Shown here: positions 46,088 to 58,518 of the stretch, piece by piece
How the letters are laid out: each line of letters opens with the position of its first letter
Numbering within the stretch: position 1 is the first letter of the stretch
Notes under the pieces: model-generated
Database searches by the model: none
What the model saw: the letters and a program-made list of their open reading frames with translations, nothing else
What the model was told of the DNA's origin: nothing
Assembly (NCBI RefSeq): GCF_030704535.1
Contig: NC_081821.1
Coordinates: 3,983,001 to 4,047,000 of the forward strand
DNA from: Vitis vinifera
Lineage: Eukaryota > Streptophyta > Magnoliopsida > Vitales > Vitaceae
Direction of reading: 5' to 3'
Length of the DNA stretch: 64,000 bases
Program-made: the position numbers and the translations under genes

Positions 46088-46568
46088 TAGAGATGACAAC
46101 GAGACCGTTTGAGACTCTCACCCCTATCCCAACCTCATTCTGTTTATTTATACATATTTCCAACTTCTCAAAATATATATATACATATTTAAATGACAGG
46201 ATTTATATAGAAAATTCTCATACCCATTTTGCCTACCCCATTTAATTTTTTAAAATTTTTTGTTTGTAAAATTTAAATTTTATTAAAAATAAATATAAAT
46301 TATAAATAAAGAAATATTATAAACAATTATAATTTATTTTTATGAAAGTAATATTTTATTTATGTTAAAAAGTTGCAAGAGAAATCAACAAAAATAATTT
46401 TTTATTTAAAATTATGTGTAATCAGGATGGAGCGAGACAAAATCATACCCAAACCATCACGAGTTTTTAAAAAGTTTTCAAACTCAATCTCAATTGGTTT
46501 ATCTTTATCTCAGACCCTTCCCATTAGGGGCGGGGAAGTACCTAAAAAAGGGCCCATTGCCATCCCTA
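46088..46568. mobile_element. hAT-like MITE with 8-bp target duplication
   Basis: The left end TAGAGATGACAACGAG and the inverted right end TAGGGATGGCAATGGG match at 12 of 16 bases, and all four differences are G/A or C/T transitions. Flanks ATTCACCT (46080-46087) and ATTCGCCT (46569-46576) form an 8-bp duplication with one mismatch, the length typical of hAT elements. The interior has a GGGGCGGGG word near the right end. Non-coding. Confidence 0.75.
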
Positions 46569-48743
46569 ATTCGCCTCCATTCTCATCCTATTTCCATTTA
46601 TATTCACACATATTAAAAGCACACTAAATTCTATACCATTTTTTTATTATTAGAAGGATTTATCATAGGCTTTTCCAGGTAATAGAAATTGTGAGTCAGT
46701 TCAAAGGAATGCATCCCTTGATTCCCAAGCTACTAAGTAATAGGATTCAGAAATTCATGTCATTGGATTTCACTAGGAAACTTCGACTAATTTTCTGTTC
46801 TATTATTTAAATGCTAAAGAGATAAGTTTTGAGACATGACTCGGGTGGCAAGACGTAGACTAGAAGTGAGGAAATTTCAAATAAGATCTAATAAAAAAAA
46901 AAGTCTCATGGTTGGGCCTCTGCGTCATCAAAAACAGAAAATCCCACCTAATTTCAACTACTAGACATTTCAAAATTAATTTCAATCATTAAATAAGTAA
47001 AAAAAAAAAAAAAAACTTATCATAGATTAACAAAAAAGAATTGTATTCATGTTCTGCATTCCTCCTATTATAGCAGAGCCCATATCAATTGGGCTTTGAT
47101 TTTGTTTTGGGCCTAAAAGGGAGCCCAGTTTTAAATCAACCCAGTCAAAGGGAGACTTATGTATGAAATTTGGAAATTGGATTATGAAATTACGTAACAT
47201 AATTTTTATGAATTGGATCAATTGAATGAATGTGAGTAAAGGGATCCATGGATGAAGATAGAAAAGTAGATTTCTACTCGTAACTAAATCTTCAATTTTA
47301 AGTTTATTTGTATTTTGTAAAGGGGCGATTGAAGCAAACTAGCTAATAAAGGATGTCTTTAGTTTACTAGAGACATCGAAATATTGTTTTACCTTTATGG
47401 AAACAATATGTTTTTCCTCAAGATTCTCTCAAATTGAAATAGAGAACAAAGCAACCAGAAAGATTCTTATAATCATCCTGTTCTAGAGGGATCATCTAGA
47501 AAACCAATCGTTTCGAATATATTCAAGCAGAAAAAATGACATAGATGTTATGAATCGATTTTTTTTTTTTTCATTTCATTGATGTCTTAAATCTGGAAAT
47601 TTATCCATCCTCCATAAAGGAGCCGAATGAAACCAAAGTTTTATAGATGGGTCTATGCGGTTAACTGAGGAAGGAACCTTTGAGTGCACGTGACAGAGTT
47701 TGTTTGGTGATGGGCAAATTATACAATTGATTACGACATTTGACATTTGGGGTTTCCCGAAATGGATGCTATCCAATTGCACAAATTGGATAATACACGG
47801 CTGATGGGCGTTGCCGTTCCGCTCCACTCTTTCTTCTCCATTCAAAGCCTATCCATATGATAATTCAATACAGGAACCGACCAACAACCCAAGCATCATG
47901 TCGGTATCTTTGCTTCCAAGCAAAATAATTATCATCAGACATAGCTTTACTTAAATTTTTTAACCAAAAAAAAAAAAAAAATTATTGTATGGTAGTTAAA
48001 AAAGGTTAACTTCTTTGGATGAGCCAACATTTATATCATCTCTCACCAACTTTAAGTGAGCCAAGAGGCCCTTTTCCCATGTGAGCTATTAATGAAAGGA
48101 AAATGCTATGGTACCACAATGGTACCTCTCATAGTGATACCTAAGAAATTAGGAATTCCTTGTATATGATAAGATCAAATAATGAAAGGACGGATGAATA
48201 AAACTTTTTATAAAGATATAAACAAAAAAAACCAAAGATGTTTATTAAAATCAAGCCTCCACCTCGGGCGAAACCATCCAACCTGATGACTCAGATAAGA
48301 AGAAATAAAACATGTCCGACAAAAAGTTAAACATCACAAACCTAGAATAAAGAGAAAACCTATAAAAAGTAAAAATCATCTTCTTAGTACCCTTAAAAAC
48401 CATAATGTAATTGATGAAATTTAAAAACATATAAATGATTTGACATAATTGATGGTAGATTTTCGATAAATACTAAAAAAAGCATATTTCGATACTACAA
48501 GTATATTAAGACATTAACGAAATAATCATCTTTTCCTCTTATTTGTGGATACCCATCTTTTCATTTCTCTGATCTTAGATGGGCAACCATTCATTTGCTA
48601 AGGATTAGGTCCCTTTCAAGATGGGAAAGCTCTTATTTCACTCCTGGAAAAACACATACTGGGAATTCAAAGCAGCTTAATTATAGAAGGAAAAACAGCC
48701 TGTAAAGCCAAGCACTAGCATATAGTTGTTTTCAGAGGAAGAA

Positions 48744-48765
48744 AAGAGAGAGAGAGAGAGAGAGA
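48744..48765. repeat. (GA)n microsatellite
   Basis: About eleven AG units. Confidence 0.85.
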
Positions 48766-49249
48766 AACATGATGGGTATGTTCAATTGAAACTGAACAAA
48801 CAGAGACAACAAGAAGAAAGCAGAGAAAAGCCAAATGCAAAAGCCTTGGTTTTTCATAGCTCAGTGACTGACTCTACAAGGACACTTTCAAGAATGGCGT
48901 GCTGATGCCCATCTGGTCTTCTACCCAACCTTGTGGTGATTGATGTGGAATCCACCCACCATTTTTGTTAATAGATGTCATAATTGTTTCTTTTCTGTTG
49001 GGTTTTTCATCTTAATTTACAATGGTAAATTTTTTTTTTTTCCCTCTATGTATACCATTTTTCACTTTTAGGACATAGGATTCTTTGACAAGTACTTCCA
49101 CAAAGGTTTGAGGTATGTGATTACTTTAACTCATTGTGATAGATCCCAGCATATCTCAGTTTTGATTGGTGTTTCTCTACCTAAGAGACAACAGCAGACA
49201 AGTCTTTTCCATATGGAACAGATGAAAATTTTCTTTTTCTCCAAACAGG

Positions 49250-49680
49250 TACGGTCTTTCTATGTAGTATTTTTCAAAGTAATTTTTTATTTTTAAAAAT
49301 AAATTTTATCCTATACTGTAATTGTTTTTCATACTAAAAAGTAAAAACAGGTCTAATAACTTTTCAGTAGAAGATAGTTTTCTGAAATTTTGTTTTGAAA
49401 GTAAGATATTTTCTAAGAATGTGTTTTAATTACTTTCCATCTTTTTCACTTTTTTTTTTTAATGCGTAAGGGGTATTTTTAAAAATAATTATACAAATAT
49501 TAAGAGTAATTGAAAATGAAATATTATGAATAAAAATTCTTTAAAAAAAATATTTGAAAACTCAAAAAATTAAATTAACAACATTTCAAGTTTTTAAATA
49601 AATTTTTGTTTTATAAAATGTGAAAAAACTATTTTTTGAAATTGTTTTTATTACATGTTGCATTTAAAACATTGTCAAAC
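49250..49680. mobile_element. Family B MITE, inverted orientation
   Basis: Carries the family landmarks in reverse complement: TATTTTTAAAAATAATTATA, the GAGTAATTGAAAATGAAATA block, AAATTTTTGTTTTATAAAAT and ATTTTTTGAAATTGTTTTTA. Ends are eroded and limits approximate. Confidence 0.45.
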
Positions 49681-51427
49681 ATTGTCAAACATTGTATGAA
49701 GTTTTGTCTATAAGACATTTTTTTTATTAATTTTTGTAAAAAATATCAAGTATTCAAACTTTCGATAAAAAAAAACCAATTACGATTTAGGTAATTTTAC
49801 TAGATTTATTTACTATGCTCAACTTTTTCATTATAATCCCTTAATCTTTTAAATATTACCTTTTTTTATAAACCATTTAAGGGTATGCTTGATTCAATAT
49901 ATTTTTTTATTTGATTTTATTATAAATAAAAAAAATATAAATGAAATTAGAATAATATATAAAAATAATTTACTGTCTTTAAAAAAAAATTCTTTTTTTT
50001 TTTTCTGCCCAAAAACATAATTTAGTAAAAGTTTTAGAAAGGGTTGCAAATTGAGAAGGGTCATTCTGTAAAGTAACGAAAAGGGGTTGGAGTGGCATGT
50101 GGAGGAATCAGTACCCAAAAATTTAAAAATAAAAAGATAAAAAAATAAAAAATAAAAGTAGTAGATCCATATGCGGGGCAAGTGGCGTAGTTGCATGGCC
50201 CATTCCCAATATATTTGTCTCTTTCGCTTTGGACTCGAATCTACGCACGCTCTCCATTCACCCCACGCTCCTTTCCGGTTTCCGCCTCTATTAAATAAGA
50301 TGCTCCTCTTGGAATATTTTTTTCCATTTTCTTTTTTTCTTTTTTTATTCCCCTTTAAAAAAATGGTGTGATGTCAGCAAGTGTATCCACGTCATTTAAT
50401 TTTTTAAAAATTTTAGTTTAAGTAGATTGGAATATTTCCTTCATTTTTTTTTACCTTGAAATATCTTTTACAAAAATATTTTGAAGTTTTAATAGAAAAA
50501 TTATATGTAATTAAGATAGTATGATTAATTTTTTTAAATAAAAAATCAACAAAAAGACTAAGACACGTGTGGATGACATCTTGTGAATAACATTCAAGGA
50601 AATAAATGGAGAAAAAAGAGAAGAAAATCGTTTTTTTTCTTTCCTTTTTAACTTTATTTTATACTGAAATTAATAATAAAAGTTTTAAATTGTTAATAAA
50701 TTATTTATGGGAAAAATGTAAAGTAAATAAATTATTTAGATATGATTTTTTTTTATAAAGATTAAATAATATAATATATATAATTTTTTAACTTGATTAT
50801 AATTAGATTTAATTTTTTTATTGAAACACCAAAGATAAGGAAGAAATGGAATTCAAATAGAATTAAATGTATTTATAAATTAAACAAATATTAAAAGAAT
50901 AAAAATAATAATATTTTTATATAAATATAATGATTCAATTAAAATATACTATTTTTTAAAATTGATTAAAAATTAAAGTATAAAAAAGTTTTTATTAACT
51001 AAATTTTGAAATAAGATAAGTCTTTTAAAAAAAAAATTCAAAAACCCTTTTTCTTTTATTTAGGGTAAAATCTTAAAAAAAATCATATTGAATTTCAATC
51101 ATTGAAAATTAATTAATTTAATGATTGAAAAAATGGAAAAAATGTAAAATATTAATTTAAGTTTGATGGACCAAATGGAGGGTGGCTACCACGTCCTATG
51201 AACCTTCCTTTAGTAAATGGAATTTTTGGTCTCATCCTTGTCTTTTACAAGGATGACGTGGAGAAAACTGATTGGTGGTGGAGCAAAAAGCCCAAAGTTG
51301 CGGACCTCACATGATGATCCCCTCGTGTGGACCGAATCGCTGCGTTGTATCGCAGAAGGGACGAGGACAAGCCGAACACGAATCTCCACGACCAAAAGGC
51401 ATAAATCAACGGTGATTAGATCGCATC

Positions 51428-51438
51428 ATATAATATAT
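51428..51438 (+). promoter_or_regulatory. Possible TATA box of the gene at 51747
   Basis: CATATAATATATGCATC, followed about 30-50 bases later by CT-rich sequence (CTCTCTCTTTCTCTCTCT) typical of plant 5' UTRs. A probable 5'-UTR intron follows (donor CAG|GTCACT at 51617/51618, acceptor TATCAG at 51715). Confidence 0.4.
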
Positions 51439-51746
51439 GCATCAACACAGAAACATTCCCCAAATGCCTCTCTCTTTCTCTCTCTAGTTTCTCTGTCTAT
51501 GAATATTCAGCAAACTTAACTCTTTATCTTCCTTTTCCATCCTCTCCTCCGTCGCTCTCTCTGGTTGCTCCATCCTCTGTTTGGAGGACCTTGACCCACC
51601 TCCGCAGGCCCAGCTCAGGTCACTTCTCTCTCTGGATTCTTTTATTTCATGGGTTTGTTTATGTGTTGGTTTGATTGGATCTGAAACCCCCCTCGTTTGA
51701 TCTGTGTGTATCAGGTGGCGTTGCCCAGATCTTTGATTTGTGGAGG

Positions 51747-52455
51747 ATGATGAAGGGTTGTGCCATGGAGCAGAGCAGTACGTACGCGGCCTGTGAGGAG
51801 ATGATCATGATGATGGGTTCCGTCTCCGTCGTTTGCCCCAAGCCTCGTCGCCTTGGCCTCTTCAACAACGACCACATCCCACCCCGGAGATGGCACATGC
51901 AGTATGTTTTCCTTTTTTTTTCTTTTGCCGAGAAATTCTTTGTTTTCTCCGGAGAAAATACCCTTTTAGTGATTGGATTAATTAATTTTAGTTTTTCTTG
52001 TTTGCCGAACACCAGTCATGATGATTCCAAGGATGGGTCGGAGCTTCTTGACATCATTCTCGCCAAGGTATTGTTCTGTTCCACTTCTCTTTTGTGGGTT
52101 CCGTTCAACGATGATGTCTCTATTCTCACTACGATTCTTCTTCTCATTACAGGGATCCGAAAGATCGGGCCACCAGGTGGCTTCATCTCCACCATATTTT
52201 TGTGGGTCACCGCCGAGCAGAGCTTCGAATCCCGTAATCCAAGACGCCCAATTCGGGAACGAAAAGGTCACACCCTTCTCTCGGGCGCCGTCACCAGCCC
52301 GCAAACCCGCTGGAGGAGGAGGGGGAGGAGGAGGAGGTGGGGCCGGTGGTGTGAGAATGATGAAATTCGGATCCAAGCCGGCGGCGGTGAGGATTGAAGG
52401 GTTCGACTGCCTGGGCAGAGATGGGCAAAGCCGCAGCATATCAGCCGTGGCATAG
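51747..52455 (+). CDS. Small uncharacterised plant protein (SPPYFCGSPPSRASNP family)
   Basis: Three exons: 51747-51901, 52016-52067 and 52153-52455. Donors are GCA|GTATG and AAG|GTATTG; acceptors are CCAG|TC and ACAG|GG. Together they give 510 nt and 169 residues with the frame kept. The N-terminus starts MMKGCAMEQSS and contains VVCPKPRRLG. Exon 2 encodes DDSKDGSELLDIILAK. Exon 3 has the conserved S-P-P-Y-F-C-G-S-P-P-S-R-A-S-N-P-V-I-Q-D-A-Q-F-G segment (residues ~80-103), then a run of ten glycines with one alanine interruption after it, and a C-terminus SISAVA. I recall similar Arabidopsis proteins (At5g16110, At3g02555) of unknown function; this is from memory. No membrane span, signal peptide or catalytic motif. 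An upstream in-frame stretch from 51675 lacks an ATG and is 5' UTR. Confidence 0.82.
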
Positions 52456-52550
52456 GCCCCCCTGAAACCAAAGTTTTGGAAAATGCAGAGGAACTAATGG
52501 TAGAAATTATGTGTATGTATATACAGTTGAATTGAATTGGTTTTGAAGAC

Positions 52551-52585
52551 ATATATATATAATATAAATATTTATATATATATTT
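52551..52585. repeat. AT-rich microsatellite
   Basis: Interrupted (AT)n tract in the presumed 3' UTR. Confidence 0.8.
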
Positions 52586-53373
52586 GTGGAATATTGAGTT
52601 GATGAAAGAGAGAGAGGAGTGTTAATTTTGAAGAATAAGGAGATAGGGAGGAAAGGGAGAGACTAAGAGGTCTTTCCCTTACTAGGGTTTTGATTGGAGT
52701 CTGGTGGAGAGAGAAAGAGCCTGCCCTCTGTCTCTTTCTCTGTCTTTGTTGTGTGTGTCTGTAATTTTACTCACTCTGGTCCTTCATTGTAATTGTAATT
52801 TGAGGTGAAGGGGGAAGGAGAATGGAGATGAAGCTGGGTCTTCTTGTAATTTTGCTACTTTATTCCGGGGTCTTTTGGACCTTAAATAATTCTGTAAAGA
52901 AGCACGTGCTGTGCCTATTGTAAATATTTTATATATTTATTTTATTTTGGTGGGTGTTAGGTTATTATGAATTTGACTTTTATTTTCAAATAACAAATTT
53001 GATTTCGTGTCTTTGAAAAGTGGAGCAAATATGACATCATGGCAGATTTGGGAAATTAAAGAAATTGAATGATAAAAATAATATTATTTGCATGCCTCAG
53101 GGCAAAGCCGCCTCCTGTGGAGGTTAGACTTGGGACAGGGAGTGGAAGACAAAATAATTGGAAGGATGATGAATTGTCCACTGTAGTGTCTACAGTATAC
53201 AGGTGGCCTTGAGTTGGACTTAAGCTTTAAAGATGACAGCTGCTGATCTCACCAACTCCCTACTTTTCGCGCTTGAATTCTCTCTCATTCTTCATTGCTT
53301 CCTTCCTACCTCTCATCCTCTGCCCCTGCTTTCTGCTTAGTTCTTTTCTTTAAATTCAAGTCACCGCGGTTCG

Positions 53374-53393
53374 CTCTCTCTCTCTCTCTCTCT
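53374..53393. repeat. (CT)n microsatellite
   Basis: About ten CT units. Confidence 0.85.
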
Positions 53394-53759
53394 ATTTTCG
53401 CCTTTTCCCTAGAGCGTTTGGCTACGGCAAAAAAGACGTATCCATTGCAATGAACGGCATGGGCTCAGTCGTCTGGTGGGCATGACTTTTCAAGATTTTT
53501 AGTCATATCCACCAGCAGGCTGAACCCATGTCGTGCTGCCCATAGTGGGCTAGTTTGTAGGTGTTAATGGGCTAGCCGCTAGCCTTGTTCTTAAACAGTA
53601 TAAAGACTTTGGGCTCAAGAAAATCCGATAGTGAAGGACAAATTTGCAAACTTGTTCATTGTATGACATGACATCATAGATTTTCTCAGTTCTTGAAATG
53701 ACAACCAGACAGATTAGAGTAATTAACTGCAAAAAATAATTTTCTTAGCTCGTGATCGG

Positions 53760-54230
53760 ATACAGTTCCTATTTGTTATTTTTAAAAATATAAAATAGTT
53801 ATGTTTTTAAAAAAACACTTTTAACCTAAGTAGTGTTTTTAAAAAATTACCAATTGTTTGAGAAAATTTAGAAAACATTTTTAAAATTTTAAAAAATTAC
53901 TTATAAGGTTAAAAATTACTTATAATGACTTTTTAAGAAACATTTAATAAATTTTTTTTGTAAAAATACTTCTAAAAAAGCACTTTCATTAAAAAGTAAA
54001 AACATTTCAAATTGAGACATTATTAAAGGCATTGTAAGAGTCTTTTTAAGAAAACACTTTTAGCTTAAATAGTATTTTTGAAAAAAAAATTGTTTAGTCA
54101 AATTTAAAAAATATTTTTAAAATTTTGAAAAATTAGTTATAATATTAAAAAATTATTTATAATATTTTTTTAAAAAATACTTAATAAATAATTTTCTTAA
54201 AAATATACTAAAAGAATACACATTTACTAA
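53760..54230. mobile_element. Family C AT-rich MITE-like copies (two in tandem)
   Basis: Two successive blocks, each with AAAACACTTTTA[AG]C.TAA.TAGT.TTTT, then AAAATTTTxAAAAATTA and TTATAATxxTTTTTAA. The second begins near 54030. The same block occurs at 12130-12300. Confidence 0.45.
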
Positions 54231-54355
54231 GAATGTATTTGACCGTGATTTTAGAAAGTGTTAATAATCCTTTTAATGTTTGAAAAATAAAAAAATTTAA
54301 ATATTAAAAAAACTAAAAACAATTCATAAAATCACTATCAAAACGCACTCTAAAA
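54231..54355. mobile_element. Family A MITE
   Basis: Left end TATTTGACCGTGATTTTAGA, right end AAAATCACTATCAAAACGCA, matching the intronic copy at 43925. Confidence 0.65.
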
Positions 54356-54616
54356 CCTTTTGAACAAAATAAAGTACTTAAAATTAAGCTTTTCAAGGTG
54401 TAGCCAACAAAGCACTTGTTCTATCTTCTCAACACTTTTATAAGGTCACGCCATATTATGGTATCATTACTTTGTATTAAACTTTCATTTCATCATTTTG
54501 CATTTTGATCAAATTCTTTTATGTTTGATCCTATTTAGTTACGGGTAAACTAAAAAGCCTTACAAATTGAAAGTTTTGAATTTCCACTAACAAATAACAA
54601 TCAATCTCTTTTTTTT

Positions 54617-54930
54617 AGGCTATGTTTAATTATCATAAAATTTGAGCGCAAATGTGAGACAAAGAAAATAGAGAGGAAAAATTGAACGAAATAAAAAGTG
54701 AAGAAAAAAAAAATAGATTTAAAGTTAAAAATTATTTTTATATATTGCTTTAAATTTATTTCATTTATTTTCCTTTATTATATAAATATTAAATAAATTT
54801 AAAATGCATGAATTTTAACTAATTTTAATTCTAATTAATTTTCTTTCACCATTTTCTATAATGATGAGAAAATAATTTTTGTTAGCATTTTTTCTTTCCT
54901 TAATACTTTCTTGAAACCAAACATAACCTT
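54617..54930. mobile_element. MITE-like element, family D
   Basis: Left end AGGCTATGTTTAATTATC and right end GAAACCAAACATAACCTT are imperfect inverted repeats around AT-rich DNA. It is related in end sequence, but not interior, to family B. Confidence 0.5.
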
Positions 54931-55174
54931 AAGGCTATATCAAAGTTAAGTCCATAAATTTTTTTATAATTATAAAAGAATAATGATATCTTTAAACATA
55001 CTTGATTACTTTATTGGATTCATTTTCTACCCTCCATGATATATAGAAATTTCTATTAAAAACTTTCAAAATTTTTTATACAAAAGAAGCAAATGTGTAT
55101 GTCTATTGGGAAGTGAGACCGAAAAGGGTCTATTTATTGTTGATGAGCCCTTTGCTTATAAGTGTAGTAGTTTA

Positions 55175-55294
55175 CAGAGTGTTTGGTAATGATTTTGGGA
55201 AGTATTTGTGGGATCTTTAATATTTAAAAAATAAAAAATTTAAAGTGTTAAGAAGACTAAAAATACTTCCTAAAATCACTATCAAACACACTTT
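55175..55294. mobile_element. Family A MITE
   Basis: Left end AGTGTTTGGTAATGATTTTG, right end CTAAAATCACTATCAAACAC, a clear inverted pair. Confidence 0.7.
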
Positions 55295-55299
55295 AATCT

Positions 55300-56000
55300 C
55301 CTAAATGTTGCTTTTTAATTGTTAAATCCTCTTTTTGATTGTTGAAAAGCATGCAAACCATGAAACAAGGATTTGGGGTTAGAAATTTGTTTTTGAAAAT
55401 AATTTTTTGAGAATTAAGAACATAAAATAATTTTTTAATTCAAAAAACATGTTTATTAATTTTTAAAAAAAAATTATTATGAAAACAAATTATTCTTTAG
55501 AATAAAGTAGCTGGTTTTTTCTTCTGTTTTTTTTGTCATATTTGAATTTTCTTACAAAAATTTATTTTAAAAAATATATATTTTTTGAGAATTATTATTT
55601 TTTAAATGTTTCTACACAATTTGTAGGAAGTGAATTTTACCAATTTTCATTATATTTTGGGATTGAAGCATATGAGGTTGGATGGAATATGACCTAGAAC
55701 AGCCAGTTAGCTAAGCTTTTATGATTGATTCGACATCCATTCTTTGATTCTATCCTAGTCTCTCAAAGCAAATTTTGGTCATTATAAGGCTGGATTGTAT
55801 GTGGTTGAGCTTTTTCTATAGGCTTTCCATACTTATCCACTACCACATTCTAAAGGGAGCAGTTGTGTTTGATTGGGATGCAATCCATTCATTATTACAA
55901 GAGACTTGTTATTGGGATTTATAACTTATACCCACACTTTCATCATTGATATAGTAATAATATGGTGAGTGATGTTGGTGATAGGAAGATCCAAGTGATT
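55300..56000. other. Intergenic DNA between MITEs
   Basis: AT-rich, with a possible diverged family B piece at about 55380-55610. No gene recognised. Confidence 0.4.
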
Positions 56001-56375
56001 AAGAGCCCGTTCAGTGATTTTAAAAAATGTTTTCAAATTTTTTAACTTTTTAAAATTTGTATTGTTTAAATGTTAAAAAGGTAAAAAATATTTTCTAAAA
56101 TTACTACCAAACACACTTTAAAAGCCTATTTGAAAGTGATTTTAGGAAATATTTTTAAAGCACATTTTGACGGTAATTCTAAAAAGTGTTTCTACTATTT
56201 TTAATACTTACAAATTTTTATTTTTCAAGTATTATAAAGATTAGAAACACTTCCAAAAATCATTAACAAACTTACTCTTAATTTTTTTAACACTTTAAAT
56301 TTTTTATTATTTAAGTATTAGAAATATTAAAAACGTTTCCTAAAATCACTCTCAAACGCACTCTAAAAAATAATT
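56001..56375. mobile_element. Cluster of family A MITE copies, partly nested
   Basis: One copy spans 56001-56120 (ends GTTCAGTGATTTTA and TAAAATTACTACCAAACA). Directly after it are a left end TATTTGAAAGTGATTTTAGG, an internal pair of ends around 56160-56275, and a final right end AAAATCACTCTCAAACGCAC. The latter look like one copy inserted inside another. Confidence 0.6.
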
Positions 56376-56449
56376 ATATTTATAAATCAAAATGCAATTT
56401 ATTTCATACGGAATCAAATATTCCACGAGAATACATACCACATTGGCAT

Positions 56450-56800
56450 TAAGAACCCGTTGTACAATCTGTTATTTTAAAAACAATTTTTTATGATTTA
56501 AAAAAAAAAAAGGTTCAACAATCAAAAAATACAAAATAATTTTTTTCTTCTTAAAAATAAATAACATGGTATTTTTAGAAAACATTTTTTTAATTATTTT
56601 AATTTGTTTTCTAAAAATAATTTTTAAAAGTAATTATATAAATATAAAAAATGATTAAAAATAAAATACTACATGTTAAAAACATTACAACTTTCCAAAC
56701 AAATTTTTATTATATAAAACATTAAAGAATATTGTTTAGTGTTTAAAAAGTCCTTGAAAACTATTTTTCAAAATTATTATCGAAAACACTTTTCAAATAT
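56450..56800. mobile_element. Family B MITE, inverted orientation
   Basis: Reverse-complement landmarks: TAAAAATAAATAACATGGTA, TAATTTGTTTTCTAAAAATA, ATGATTAAAAATAAAATACT, and TTTTTATTATATAAAACATT. Confidence 0.5.
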
Positions 56801-56999
56801 AATTTTAATTTTATTTTATAAGGGATGTGATTAAACAAGGAATTAAAAAAGACTTCAAAATTCAACAAATATGATCATAAAAAAACCTATGCCTAAATCC
56901 GAGTTTGATTTGTGCTTGAACTTGGTGAATATCAAAGACCTTGAATAACCCTTTGAGGGCATCTACGGTGATCAAAGAAAGATTAGATTCTATTTGAAA

Positions 57000-57236
57000 A
57001 TTGTTTTAGAAAATCGTTTGGAAAAATAGTGTTTTATAACTGTTTTTAAAAATTATTTTTTGATATTTTGTAAAATAAATATCTATTTAAAAATTAATTT
57101 GAAATATTTTTATATTATTTTATATGTTTTAAAAATAATTTTTATATACAATATTTTATTTTTAATCATTCCTGAATAATTATTTTTTAAAACTAGTTTT
57201 AAAAAACAAACGAAAACCAGAAAATAATTGTTACCA
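57000..57236. mobile_element. Truncated family B MITE
   Basis: Forward landmarks AAAATCGTTTGGAAAAATAG, TTTTGTAAAATAAATATCTA and ATTTTATTTTTAATCATTCC, then a right end AAATAATTGTTACC. Confidence 0.45.
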
Positions 57237-58518
57237 CAGCTAGGCAATTGCGAAGAATTACAGCACCAAACCAGGAAAGGAAGCCGGTCCCTGACGTTAT
57301 GTTGAGGGTAGCTGTGCGGCTTGTGTCTCACCAAACTTTTGCCTTTGACCTTCAGGCACTTGCCAACGCTCTTGTGATTGCCATGGACCCGAGCAAGTTG
57401 TGCTGGCTGATGGGTTCCTTTCTATGCTCCTTTTCTTGGCTTTGGCATTGTAAATATTGGTCATGTGACAAGAAACTTCCCTGATATTTTAATGCTATCT
57501 GAACTTATCCAACACTCAACCATATAGCATTTGCTTGAAGCCTTTCACAATTTCGTGTGAAAAAAAAAAAGTTTATTTATAAAATTTAAGGAAGGAAAAT
57601 AAGTTAAATCAGTAATCATTCTTACCTTGAGGTTTTGACTAAATATATCTGATACTTATTGATTTGAAATTTCGTTAAACACGTGTTTTTTTCGTTATTT
57701 TTATTTATTATTTTCATAACTCTTATTAAAATATAGGATATTTGATGAAATTTTAAATTAATACAAATCATGCATATTTAACGAGAACTTGAAAAGAGGC
57801 GAGTGAAATTAACCCTTTATATAATATATGTTGTCGGAAAAAAAAAATCATAGAATGAATTCATTGACATCATGGGAATTCATTGTTAAATTGGAAGAAA
57901 TATCTTGAAATTGGGTTTTCATTGAAATGGAGGAAAGAGTATCATTAGCCTCTTTGACAAAGGCTAGCTAATTGGGTTTTCATTGTATGTCAAAGTTATG
58001 TACAACCTACTACTACAAAAAAGAAACCCATCATCAAAGAAATAAATTAAAACAGGATTGAATATAGAGGTGCGAAATTGATCAATATTATTTAATGGTC
58101 CCACATGAAAATAGCCTTTCCAGCAAGTCCATTCAATTTTCACAAGACATCCAACCATATCCTCAAGGATGACCTCCCACCACACAATCCTTGTACCACC
58201 TTATCTCATATATAGATAGGAATGATCAACACTTACAGAAGTATATATTAAGCAAGCATGAACAGTAAGTAAATATAAAGCTGAAAGCAAAGAGCATAGG
58301 TATTATTAAAAGTGGTGGCGTTTACATGGCCACCAACGATTAAAACATCCGACGATGATGATACACCATATCCTCATACAATATTCCATTGCATTACTCC
58401 ATCGGAGACTTCGAATAAGCAAAGAAAAAACAAAAAACAGACACAAAAAATAAAATTCCACAAGGGTCCTAAACATGAGAGTGAAAAAACATGGACATCA
58501 AATATTGCGGAAACAGGA
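57237..58518. other. Intergenic DNA and rbcS 3' flank
   Basis: 57240-57484 has higher GC than its surroundings and an open frame of 78 codons (57248-57484, +) that I do not recognise; it may be a gene fragment. The rest is AT-rich and ends in the presumed rbcS 3' UTR (minus strand). Confidence 0.4.

Larger units (their letters stand above)
46577..51427. other. Intergenic DNA
   Basis: No gene recognised. It contains a (GA)n run, an inverted family B MITE, A/T-rich tracts and, at 47576-47845 and 47027-47221 on the minus strand, short open frames without known motifs. The right end is presumably the promoter of the gene at 51747. Confidence 0.45.
52456..53740. other. 3' UTR and intergenic DNA
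   Basis: Presumed 3' UTR of the preceding gene with an (AT)n tract at 52551-52585, then intergenic DNA with a (CT)n run at 53374-53393. No gene recognised. Confidence 0.5.

Noticed and set aside
51659..52552. Several minus-strand frames of 61-153 codons, including a Pro-rich one
   Set aside because: Antisense to the gene at 51747-52455; the proline run is the complement of its glycine run.
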